DNA of 64,000 nt from Photobacterium sp. DA100 (lineage in GTDB: Bacteria; Pseudomonadota; Gammaproteobacteria; Enterobacterales; Vibrionaceae). This document shows, piece by piece, positions 40,321-48,355 of this stretch. A program made the position numbers and the translations under genes. The stretch lies in the NCBI RefSeq assembly GCF_029223585.1, contig NZ_CP119423.1:3224001-3288000 (forward strand). Reading direction: 5' to 3'. The notes under the pieces were generated by a model that saw only the letters and a list, made by a program, of their open reading frames with translations, was not told where the DNA came from and did not search any database. The first letter of the stretch is position 1. Each line of letters begins with the position of its first letter.

Positions 40321-41355
40321 ATGAAATACCACAAGATCCCCCACTCGAGTCTTGAGGTCAGCAAAATCTGCCTAGGGACCATGACCTTCGGTGAACAAAA
40401 TAACGAGCAAGACGCGCACAGCCAGCTTGACTTGGCCTTTGAGCGCGGGATCAACTTCATCGATACCGCCGAAATGTATCCAGTCCCCCCCAACGGAAAA
40501 ACTCAGGGACTGACAGAAACCTTTATTGGCAACTGGATGAAAAACAAAGGGGTGAGGGATAAGGTGGTCCTCGCCAGCAAAGTCGCGGGCCCGCGTAACC
40601 TGCCCTACATCCGGCCGGAGATGGCCCTCGACCGACGCAATATCCACGATGCGGTTGAAGCCAGCCTCAACCGACTGCAAACCGACTATATCGATCTCTA
40701 CCAGTTGCACTGGCCGCAACGGGAAACCAACTGCTTCGGCCAGCTCAACTACCAATACCAAGAAGATCACTCCGGTGTGACCCTGACCGACTCGCTTGAG
40801 GCGCTGGCCGAACTGGTCCGGGCCGGAAAAATCCGCTATATCGGCTTGTCCAACGAAACCCCATGGGGCGTGATGTCTTTTTTACGCTTGGCCGAAAAGC
40901 ACGACTTGCCGAGAGTGGTAACTATCCAGAACCCGTACAACCTGCTCAATCGCAGCTTTGAAGTCGGCCTGTCCGAAATCAGCCACCATGAAGGGGTCGA
41001 GCTGCTGGCCTACTCACCGCTGGCCTTCGGTACCCTGAGCGGCAAGTACCTCAATGGTGCACGCCCACAAGGGGCTCGCTGTACCCTGTTCGAGCGCTTC
41101 TCGCGTTACTTCAAGCCGCAGGGCATCGCCGCTACCGAGGCCTATGTCAACATTGCCCATAAGCATGGATTAGATCCGGCCCAGATGGCACTGGCTTTTG
41201 TCAACCAGCGTCCCTTCGTCGCCAGCAATATCATTGGCGCGACAACACTTGAGCAGCTCAATGCCAATATCGACAGTCTGGATACCGTACTGAGCGCAGA
41301 TGTGCTAGAGGAGCTGCAAGAGGCCGGTATTCAATACTCCAACCCTTGCCCATAG
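40321..41355 (+). CDS. tas: Aldo/keto reductase Tas
   Basis: This NADP(H)-dependent aldo/keto reductase has 344 residues (E. coli Tas 346). The family tetrad is visible: Asp in FIDTAEMYPVP with its following Tyr, Lys in VLASKVAG, and His in YQLHWPQR. The C-terminal NADP-binding segment is SNIIGATTLEQL. E. coli Tas was found as a suppressor of tyrosine auxotrophy; its natural substrate is uncertain. AAGGAGG precedes the ATG. It lies near mutH as in E. coli. Confidence 0.95.
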   Translation: MKYHKIPHSSLEVSKICLGTMTFGEQNNEQDAHSQLDLAFERGINFIDTAEMYPVPPNGKTQGLTETFIGNWMKNKGVRDKVVLASKVAGPRNLPYIRPEMALDRRNIHDAVEASLNRLQTDYIDLYQLHWPQRETNCFGQLNYQYQEDHSGVTLTDSLEALAELVRAGKIRYIGLSNETPWGVMSFLRLAEKHDLPRVVTIQNPYNLLNRSFEVGLSEISHHEGVELLAYSPLAFGTLSGKYLNGARPQGARCTLFERFSRYFKPQGIAATEAYVNIAHKHGLDPAQMALAFVNQRPFVASNIIGATTLEQLNANIDSLDTVLSADVLEELQEAGIQYSNPCP

Positions 41356-41357
41356 CT

Positions 41358-41368
41358 CCCCCCCCCCC
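41358..41368. repeat. Run of 11 C just after tas
   Basis: An uninterrupted C11 tract starts 3 bp after the tas stop codon. It lies outside the coding region, so length changes would not alter Tas. Confidence 0.9.
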
Positions 41369-41387
41369 AGCGCAAAACGCAGGTAAA

Positions 41388-41411
41388 AAAAAGCCCCCGT
41401 AATACGGGGGC
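41388..41411 (-). terminator. Terminator on the minus strand beyond the DUF1127-like gene
   Basis: GGCCCCCGT-ATT-ACGGGGGC followed by eight T on the minus strand. It has no T run in the tas direction. Confidence 0.8.
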
Positions 41412-41573
41412 CGAAAAACATTAGCTCAACCAACTTAGGTAGACACCTTTGTTGATGCCCAGCTACTTTACCTAAGCCTTGCCAATGGCTCTAGGCCACA
41501 TTCGTCGCAAAGCGTTGGGAAATGTTACAAGCCGTGACGGGCTAGTGCGGTTGCTAACAGTTCGTCATATTTC

Positions 41574-41604
41574 CCTCCCCCCGCAAACGCATTGCGGGGG
41601 GAGG
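41574..41604 (-). other. Perfect 13-bp GC-rich hairpin
   Basis: CCTCCCCCCGCAA-loop of 5-TTGCGGGGGGAGG, a perfect 13-pair stem. It starts 2 bp after the stop codon of the small minus-strand gene. There is no T run, so it looks like an mRNA-stabilising structure rather than a terminator. Confidence 0.8.
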
Positions 41605-41606
41605 CA

Positions 41607-41855
41607 TCACGTCACAAGTCTTGATTTATACTCCCGCCTCAGGTGTCGTACCTTACGAGCCGCTGAAGAGGTCAGTTGATCCTGAGAAATGCGGTTCTCC
41701 TTATCAATTCCCATATCTTTGAGTAAATGGGCAGAAAAAGGATAGGGCATGTGTACCTGAATTCGGCGGTGCTCCCGTCGCCATTGAGCGTCCTCGCGTT
41801 TAACATCGAGTTGAACAAGAAAGACTGCAAGGCGTAAATAGACTGATTGGCGCAT
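41607..41855 (-). CDS. Small DUF1127-like protein
   Basis: An 82-residue basic protein. The middle part, LAVFLVQLDVKREDAQWRRE and HLLKDMGIDKENRI, resembles DUF1127 proteins, which carry an L-L-x-D-I/M-G motif after an Arg-rich helix. Some DUF1127 proteins take part in phosphate, carbon or small-RNA control; no role is known here. The start at 41855 has GGAGAG 7 nt upstream, better than the alternatives at 41870 or 41897. A stable hairpin and then a terminator follow, which supports expression. Confidence 0.7.
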   Translation of the reverse strand: MRQSVYLRLAVFLVQLDVKREDAQWRREHRRIQVHMPYPFSAHLLKDMGIDKENRISQDQLTSSAARKVRHLRREYKSRLVT

Positions 41856-41897
41856 AATCGTGCTCTCCATATGATTGACAGATAATTGGAGGGACAC

Positions 41898-42241
41898 AGA
41901 TCCTGCCGTTCAGGCTGACAACATAAGTCTATAACTTAACTAGCCGCGACAGAAATCCGCGGCCCATTTACACAGCGGATTGCCGTTAATGATTAGGTTT
42001 GATGCTGGTATCACCACAGGAACAGGTGTGCGACATCATGACAGTAATTGGCATATCAGTTCCTCCGGCAATAAGTTATGAAGATGTGAAATATGGGGTT
42101 ATTGTAACAAGCAGTGAATACTAAACAACCACTTAGGCTATAAATGACGATAAAAACAACAATAATCTAAACCCTGTCGATGAAAAGCGTATTTTGATGA
42201 ATTATTCACCACCATCCGGGCCGATTCCAGACTATGACACC
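41898..42241. other. Region between the DUF1127-like gene and vpsR
   Basis: This gap holds the 22-codon ORF described separately. No terminator for vpsR was recognised. Outside the small ORF I see nothing definable. Confidence 0.5.
41986..42054 (-). CDS. Candidate 22-residue Cys-rich peptide
   Basis: The ORF runs ATG to TAA and encodes 22 residues; the first 20 are MPITVMMSHTCSCGDTSIKP, followed by Asn-His. It has an excellent Shine-Dalgarno GGAGGA 6 nt before the ATG. The peptide has a Cys-x-Cys pair flanked by His residues. It lies upstream of the DUF1127-like gene on the same strand, with about 130 bp between. It could be a micropeptide, a leader peptide or a peptide precursor; I do not recognise it, and chance is possible at this size. 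Confidence 0.4.
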   Translation of the reverse strand: MPITVMMSHTCSCGDTSIKPNH

Positions 42242-43579
42242 TTAGCTATCCTGGCGTAGGTACTTGGGCGGAGGCACCAGATCATGCTTGTTGAGCAACC
42301 GGTACATCGTTGCCCTTGAAATACCGAGCTCTCTTGCCGCCGCGGAAATCTGCCCTTTATTATTTTCAAGTACCGCCAGTATTGCTCCACGCTCAGAGTC
42401 AGAGCGGATTTCCTTAAGGCTCTGCTTGTCATCCGACGTTCTCGGCAGATCAAGATGCTCTGCTTCGAGCACCTTGTCGTCACTCAGCAGAATCGCCCGC
42501 TTGATATGACCGATCATCTCCCTGACATTGCCAGGCCACGAATAGCCCATCAGCAACTGGCCCGCTTCCGGTGATAGCTGTTTGACCGGACTGTTATACT
42601 GCCGGGCAAACTTAAGCATGAAAAATTCAGCCAGCAACACGATATCCTGACCCCGCTCACGCAACGCGGGCACCATGATCCCAAACGCATTGAGCTGGAA
42701 ATACAGTTCTTCACAGAGCAAGCCTGAGTCCAACAATTCATCCGGGGTATAGCGGGTGGATACCACCAAACGAATATCCGCACTCACCTGCCTACCGGTT
42801 TCGGTCGTAAAGCTTTCATCACGCAGGAAGCGGGCCAAATCCTGCTGCCGTGCCAGGTCTAGGTGGGTAACTTCATCGAGGAACAATACCCCGCGATCCG
42901 CCGCTTGCAGGCAGCACTTGGGCAAATTACCCGCCCCCATATCAACCATCCAGCTTTCGGTCAGCGACTCGCAATTAACACAGACAAAAGCCCCTTTGCC
43001 ACGCGTAGATGCTTGGTGGATAGCCCTGGCAACCAACTCCTTGCCTGTGCCGATCTCCCCCTGGATCAAGACCGGAACCTCCGTCATGGCAATCCGCTTA
43101 ACGTGGTGGCGCAAGCTCTTCATCGCTGCCTGCTCACCCTGCAAACCCGAGTGGCCGAACACGCCAAGTTGCGGCCATACCCGGCGCTCAAGCTGTAGCA
43201 TCCCGCGCTGATGGCCAATCGTATCGAGCAACTGGGACTCAGGGACAGGATCGGTAAAGTAATCAATGCAGAAGTTGAGGATAAATTGGCATATCGCATC
43301 ATGGTCCAGCTGGCGCTCTTGGACCAACGCCAACCATCGAACTTGCTTATTGCGGTTCACTAAGCCTGCCACCCCTTGCAGGCTGAACTCATCCCGGGTG
43401 AGATCGACCACCCCGATACAAGGGCCCACTTCCAGCAACAGTGATTCTGCAGCACGGAGATCATAACAGCGGTGGCAAGCCCAACCCGCTTGCTCCAGCA
43501 TTTTTATCCACGCCGGAGCCCCTCCCCCCAAGATCACCAATGTTCCCAGTGCAGTGCTGCTTCCCTTTGTTTTTTTCAT
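42242..43579 (-). CDS. vpsR: VpsR-like transcriptional regulator
   Basis: VpsR is the c-di-GMP-responsive master activator of biofilm polysaccharide genes in V. cholerae. The 445-residue product has a receiver-like N-domain with Asp59 (GVVDLTRD), an AAA+ domain with Walker A GEIGTGKE and Walker B GVLFLDEV, and a Fis-type helix-turn-helix (ISAARELGISRATMYRLL with its preceding residues). The GAFTGA loop that contacts sigma-54 is missing: CESLTESWMVDMGAGNLP occupies that place. This fits VpsR, which works with sigma-70. Position near tas and lysS matches V. cholerae. Confidence 0.92.
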   Translation of the reverse strand: MKKTKGSSTALGTLVILGGGAPAWIKMLEQAGWACHRCYDLRAAESLLLEVGPCIGVVDLTRDEFSLQGVAGLVNRNKQVRWLALVQERQLDHDAICQFILNFCIDYFTDPVPESQLLDTIGHQRGMLQLERRVWPQLGVFGHSGLQGEQAAMKSLRHHVKRIAMTEVPVLIQGEIGTGKELVARAIHQASTRGKGAFVCVNCESLTESWMVDMGAGNLPKCCLQAADRGVLFLDEVTHLDLARQQDLARFLRDESFTTETGRQVSADIRLVVSTRYTPDELLDSGLLCEELYFQLNAFGIMVPALRERGQDIVLLAEFFMLKFARQYNSPVKQLSPEAGQLLMGYSWPGNVREMIGHIKRAILLSDDKVLEAEHLDLPRTSDDKQSLKEIRSDSERGAILAVLENNKGQISAAARELGISRATMYRLLNKHDLVPPPKYLRQDS

Positions 43580-43764
43580 CCACGATACCTCTCGGCCAAT
43601 GCATCCATGCAGACTGAAGGACTTTTACAGACATAGGTTTCCCCATGCCAAGACCAGGTTATTCCCAACCAGTGAACACGACTCAATCAATGCGCAATTA
43701 ATTTAATAATAAAATTGTAGCCAAATCTGGCGATTGGAAGAAATATTGGACGCAAATAAAAAAA

Positions 43765-43794
43765 AGCGCCCGAGGGCGCTTCCAATTTGCTGCA
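43765..43794 (-). terminator. Terminator after the DAACS symporter gene
   Basis: AAGCGCCC-TC-GGGCGCTT followed by T on the minus strand, next to the stop codon at 43810. Confidence 0.85.
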
Positions 43795-43809
43795 TGTTTA
43801 GTTGTGGCT

Positions 43810-45090
43810 CTAGCTCACAGTGACACGGTCGGCCTGTGGTTCGGCATCAACGTCAACGCTGCCAATTTCATTTTCCGATTTTGCCACGATGGTGTTGACT
43901 GCGGTATCACCAACCACGTTCGAGCTGGTACAGAACATATCATTGATACGGTCAACCGCTGCGACAATCGCCAGCCCTTCTGGCGGCAGACCCAGTTGGT
44001 GCAACAATACACCGACCATCACCACACCACCGCCCGGTACACCGCCGGCACCGATAGATAGCAACAGGATGGTCAGACCGAGGGTAAAGATATCCGCGCT
44101 GTTGATTGGCTGGCCAAAAGCATTGGCGACAAACAGGGTAGCCAAAGCAATATAGATAGACACCCCAGACATATTCATGGTCGCACCAAGAGGCACACCG
44201 AAGCCCGCCACAGACTTAGACACACCAATCTTGTCGGTCAGGGTACGCATGGTCACCGGAATCGTGGCGTTCGAGCTCGCGGTTGATAGCGAGAACAGGA
44301 TCTGCTCGCGGGTATGGCGCAGGAAGGCACTCGGCTTAATACCGGTAGTCAGGCCTACCATCATTGGATAGAAGATGAAAATCCAGAACACCAGCATCGA
44401 GACAACCAAGGCAACATAGCCGGCTACCGACATCAGGGTGTTGGCATCCAAGGTGGCACCCAGTTGGATCATCAGTGCAAATACACCGAATGGTGCTAGG
44501 CTCATGACCAGCCCGACCAACTTCATCATGATTTCGTTGGCCATTTTAAACGTCTTGATCGCAGGGCCGCCACGGGTGTCAAGCGCCTGAATGGCCAGGC
44601 CTGTCAGGATCGCCATGAAGATGATCTGCAGCATGTCGCCATTGGCAAATGCCTGTACCGGATTACTCGGTACGATGTTGACGATCAGGGAGAAGATATC
44701 CGGCGTTTCGGTCGTGGTCAACTGCACAGCCTCAGTCACCGTACCGGCCAAGTTAGCCCCCGCACCCGGCTGGATAATCATGCCAATGGTCAGGGCAGAG
44801 GTGATCGCGATGATAGTATTAATAATGTAGAGGGCAAAAGTTTTACCACCAAGGCGACCAAACGCGGTAATGTCTTTCAGTTCAACGATGCCGCAAACAA
44901 TCGACACATACACCAAAGGCACGACCAGTAATTTGATCAGCGAAACAAACATGCCACCAGCCCCTTCTGCCAGGCCGAGCACATAAGTATCCATCAAGGT
45001 CACGCCGTTAAACAGGTACTGTATTGCCGTACCGATAATCAGGCCGGCAAACAGGCCTGTAAAAATCTTTCCTGATAGCGATTTCTTCAT
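43810..45090 (-). CDS. Dicarboxylate/amino acid:cation symporter (DAACS) with altered substrate site
   Basis: This 426-residue inner-membrane transporter has the glutamate-transporter fold. The HP1 segment is LSTASSNATIPVTM, HP2 is LSIGAGGVPGGGVVM, and the TM8 signature is AAVDRINDMFCTSSNVVGDTA. Compared with GltPh, Asp390, Asp394, Thr398, Asn401 and Asp405 are kept (380, 384, 388, 391, 395), but Arg397, which holds the acidic side chain, is Cys387. The NMDGT motif is NMSGV (306-310). A neutral amino acid or other substrate is therefore more likely than glutamate; this is inference. Confidence 0.9.
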   Translation of the reverse strand: MKKSLSGKIFTGLFAGLIIGTAIQYLFNGVTLMDTYVLGLAEGAGGMFVSLIKLLVVPLVYVSIVCGIVELKDITAFGRLGGKTFALYIINTIIAITSALTIGMIIQPGAGANLAGTVTEAVQLTTTETPDIFSLIVNIVPSNPVQAFANGDMLQIIFMAILTGLAIQALDTRGGPAIKTFKMANEIMMKLVGLVMSLAPFGVFALMIQLGATLDANTLMSVAGYVALVVSMLVFWIFIFYPMMVGLTTGIKPSAFLRHTREQILFSLSTASSNATIPVTMRTLTDKIGVSKSVAGFGVPLGATMNMSGVSIYIALATLFVANAFGQPINSADIFTLGLTILLLSIGAGGVPGGGVVMVGVLLHQLGLPPEGLAIVAAVDRINDMFCTSSNVVGDTAVNTIVAKSENEIGSVDVDAEPQADRVTVS

Positions 45091-45486
45091 CGTCCATCTC
45101 CAGTCTGTTGTGCTTGTAAAAACTCTGTTTACTTCTTGTTCCCGCTGTCCATCGCGAGATTGAGCGTCATTTTACACAGCCACAACAAACTTAAAAGAAC
45201 AATTTTTACAATTTGGCTACAGTTGAAACACAATATTAATCACCAGCCAGTCGCAAAAAACACAAAACAAAACACCAAAAGCCATACAAAACGGCAACTT
45301 ATTTGCACCATCATTAGCAGAAAGTATGGCGGCATATTAGCCGATCTACAGTCTTGTCAATTACGGAAAACGTGTGCTCTGTCACATGCAAAAATTCACT
45401 ATATGAACATTTTTCCACCGTTTTTATTATCGGAAACCATAAAAAAAGCCACCCGAAGGTGGCTTAGTAGATGCAGTTCACGTTGC
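45091..45486. other. Region between the DAACS gene and lysS
   Basis: This 396-bp gap is A-rich and contains the lysS terminator at 45439-45467. The rest should hold the DAACS promoter; no operator or RNA was recognised. Confidence 0.5.
45439..45467 (-). terminator. Terminator after lysS
   Basis: AAGCCACC-TTC-GGGTGGCTT and a T run on the minus strand. Confidence 0.85.
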
Positions 45487-46998
45487 TTACGCGTTGTTGT
45501 TCTGCGGGCGCATTGCCGGGAACAGAAGCACGTCACGGATCGTGTGCGTGTTGGTGAACAGCATCGCCAGGCGGTCGATACCGATACCCTGACCCGCTGT
45601 CGGCGGAAGACCGTGCTCCAGTGCGGTAATGTAGTCCGCATCGTAGAACATCGCCTCGTCGTCACCCGCATCTTTGGCTTCAACCTGAGCCTTGAAGCGC
45701 GCATCCTGATCTTCAGCATCGTTTAGCTCGGAGAAGCCGTTCGCCACTTCGCGACCGCCGATGAAGAACTCGAAACGGTCGGTGAAGAACGGGTTGTCGT
45801 CGCTACGGCGAGCCAATGGCGAGATATCTGCCGGGTAGCCAGTGATGAAGGTTGGCTGGATCAGTTTAGGCTCAGCCGTTTCACCAAAGATCTCCTCAAG
45901 CAGCTGGCCGCATGTCCAGAAATCTTCCACTTCAACGTGAACAGACTTGGCAATCGCAACCATAAGCTCACGGTTCTGCAGATCTTCTTCTGTCAGCGCC
46001 TGAATTTGCTCGTGATCAGGGTTGTAGTGCTTGATCGCCTCGAACATGCTCATACGCGCATACTTGCCACCAAACTCGACCGTCTCGTCACCGTAAGGCA
46101 TAGACGTTGAACCCAGTACATCCATCGCCACCGTGCTCAGCATCTCTTCGGTAAGATCCATCAGATCTTTGTAGTCCGCGTATGCCTGGTAGAATTCCAT
46201 CATAGTGAATTCAGGGTTGTGACGTGGCGATAGGCCTTCGTTACGGAAGTTACGGTTGATTTCGAACACACGGTCGAAACCACCAACGACCAAACGCTTC
46301 AGGTATAGCTCAGGCGCCACACGCAGATACATGTCAATGTCCAGTGCGTTGTGGCGGGTAATGAACGGACGTGCCGTCGCACCACCAGGGATCACGTGCA
46401 TCATTGGCGTTTCCACTTCAAGATAGCCTTTCGACATCATGAAGTTGCGGATAGATGCCACCAGCTTAGAGCGGATGATGAATGTCTTGCGCGACTCTTC
46501 GTTGACGATCAGGTCAACGTAACGCTGACGGTAGCGCATTTCCTGGTCTGTCAGACCGTGGAATTTCTCCGGCAGAGGACGCAGTGCCTTGGTTAGCAGC
46601 ACGTACTCTTCCATGTTGACGTAAAGATCGCCTTTGCCTGATTTGTGCAGGGCACCTTTCACACCGATGATGTCACCGATGTCCAAGCCTGCGTATTTTT
46701 CTTTCAGCTCTTTCTGAACCGCCTTGTCAGCATAAGCCTGAATGCGGCCAGATACGTCCTGGATAGCTAGGAAAGGACCACGCTTAGCCATGATACGGCC
46801 AGCAATCGCCACAACGTTGCCCGCTTCTTCCAGTTCTTCTTTGCTCAGTTCGCCGTATTTAGCCTGCAGATCTGCCGCTAGGCTATCGCGACGGAAATCA
46901 TTTGGGTGGCCGTTTGCCTTGCACTGCTCGCGGATTTTATCCAATTTCGCGCGACGTTCAGCAATCAGCTTATTCTCATCTTGTAATTGATCAGTCAT
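45487..46998 (-). CDS. lysS: Lysyl-tRNA synthetase
   Basis: This class IIb synthetase has 503 residues. It has an N-terminal OB fold for the anticodon (about residues 60-150) and a catalytic core with motif 2 [18 protein letters not shown] and motif 3 [13 protein letters not shown]. It follows prfB by 33 bp, the order prfB-lysS found in E. coli. Confidence 0.99.
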   Translation of the reverse strand: MTDQLQDENKLIAERRAKLDKIREQCKANGHPNDFRRDSLAADLQAKYGELSKEELEEAGNVVAIAGRIMAKRGPFLAIQDVSGRIQAYADKAVQKELKEKYAGLDIGDIIGVKGALHKSGKGDLYVNMEEYVLLTKALRPLPEKFHGLTDQEMRYRQRYVDLIVNEESRKTFIIRSKLVASIRNFMMSKGYLEVETPMMHVIPGGATARPFITRHNALDIDMYLRVAPELYLKRLVVGGFDRVFEINRNFRNEGLSPRHNPEFTMMEFYQAYADYKDLMDLTEEMLSTVAMDVLGSTSMPYGDETVEFGGKYARMSMFEAIKHYNPDHEQIQALTEEDLQNRELMVAIAKSVHVEVEDFWTCGQLLEEIFGETAEPKLIQPTFITGYPADISPLARRSDDNPFFTDRFEFFIGGREVANGFSELNDAEDQDARFKAQVEAKDAGDDEAMFYDADYITALEHGLPPTAGQGIGIDRLAMLFTNTHTIRDVLLFPAMRPQNNNA

Positions 46999-47031
46999 GG
47001 GTTAACCCTTAAATGTTTTAACCGGAGTCGG

Positions 47032-48130
47032 TTACAGACCTGATTTCAGGCTGGCTTCAATAAAACGGTCTAAATCGCCGTCAAGTACGGCCTGGGTGTT
47101 ACGGTTTTCCACCCCGGTACGCAAATCTTTGATACGGGAGTCATCCAGCACGTAGGAGCGGATCTGACTACCCCAGCCAATGTCTGACTTGGCATCTTCA
47201 TTGGCCTGCTTCTCAGCATTTTGCTTCTGCATCTCAAGCTCGAACAGTTTTGCTTTCAACTGTTTCATGGCCTGATCTTTGTTTTTGTGCTGAGAGCGGT
47301 CGTTCTGACACTGCACCACGGTATTGGTCGGAACGTGGGTAATACGTACCGCCGATTCGGTGGTGTTAACGTGCTGACCACCGGCACCCGAGGCACGGTA
47401 AACGTCAATACGCAGATCAGATGGGTTGATCTCGATATCGATATTGTCGTCCACTTCCGGGTAGATAAACGCAGAAGCAAACGACGTATGGCGACGGCCG
47501 CCAGAGTCAAACGGCGACTTACGCACCAAGCGGTGAACCCCGGTCTCAGTCCGCAGCCAGCCGTATGCGTATTCACCGCTGATACGGACTGTCGCCGACT
47601 TCAGGCCCGCCACATCGCCTTCAGACACTTCGATCACTTCGGTCTTGAAGCCTTTCGCTTCAGCCCAGCGCAGGTACATGCGGAGCATCATTGATGTCCA
47701 GTCCTGTGCCTCGGTACCACCCGAACCTGCCTGCAGGTCGATGTAGCAATCCGAACTATCGTGATCGCCAGAGAACATGCGACGGAACTCAAGCTTGGCC
47801 AGTTTGCTCTCTAGCTCAGCGAGTTCTGGTTCAATCTCGTCAAATGTCTCTTGGTCTTCTTCTTCTACCGCCAGCTCAAGCAGACCCTCGACGTCTTCTA
47901 CGCCTTGATCCAGCTGGTCGATAGTGTCAACAACCGCTTCCAGGGATGCACGCTCTTTGCCCAGCGCCTGTGCACGCTCTGGCTCGTTCCATACATCTGG
48001 TTGCTCTAACTCTGCATTAACCTCTTCTAGACGCTCTTTCTTGGCATCATAGTCAAAGGTACCCCCTAAGGACATCAGTACGCGCTGATACATCCTCAAG
48101 TCGGTTTTTAATAGGATTAATCTCGAACAT
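47032..48130 (-). CDS. prfB: Peptide chain release factor RF2 with programmed +1 frameshift
   Basis: RF2 terminates at UGA and UAA. The zero frame starts with ATG at 48130 and encodes 25 residues ([20 protein letters not shown] then LRGYL) before an in-frame TGA at 48055-48053. A +1 shift on CTT-TGA continues at GAC from 48054 for 340 codons, giving 365 residues, the E. coli length. The internal Shine-Dalgarno AGGGGG lies 3 nt before the CTT. GGQ ([12 protein letters not shown]) and a recognition motif in the family position are present. Low RF2 raises frameshifting, so the gene is autoregulated. Confidence 0.98.
48053..48070 (-). promoter_or_regulatory. RF2 frameshift signal
   Basis: CTTAGGGGGTACCTTTGA on the minus strand: anti-SD-binding AGGGGG, slippery CTT and stop TGA. 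It is the same as the E. coli site except TAC for TAT. Confidence 0.97.
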
Positions 48131-48284
48131 TGCCACTCTTCATTGCCGAAATGGACATAACCGGAGGATTCTATCGAATTGTAGATAGAATATACAGGGA
48201 AAAGGGAAGGGAATCGGTGAATTTATTTTATTAAGCTGATCACAAAAACACCCCCTACCGCATACCCGCGTTTTGGGATTCGCC

Positions 48285-48311
48285 GCCCTGCCATGGGCAC
48301 ACTGGCAGGGC
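48285..48311 (-). terminator. Hairpin after recJ
   Basis: GCCCTGCC and GGCAGGGC pair across an 11-nt loop about 45 bp after the recJ stop. No T run follows, so its role as a terminator is doubtful. Confidence 0.35.
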
Positions 48312-48355
48312 ACTACCGCCTGCCAGCCATCACCCAAGCGGCTGGGGAAAACCCA

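Noticed and set aside
41928..42054. A second frame in the small-ORF region reading a plausible Cys-containing tail (ending PLCKWAADFCRG)
   Set aside because: It has an in-frame TGA near its start and no start codon with a ribosome site; selenocysteine use would need evidence not present here.
47032..48099. RF2 starting at an ATG-like codon near 48099 in the +1 frame
   Set aside because: The zero-frame 25-codon N-terminus with the frameshift signal matches the family exactly, so the upstream start is correct.
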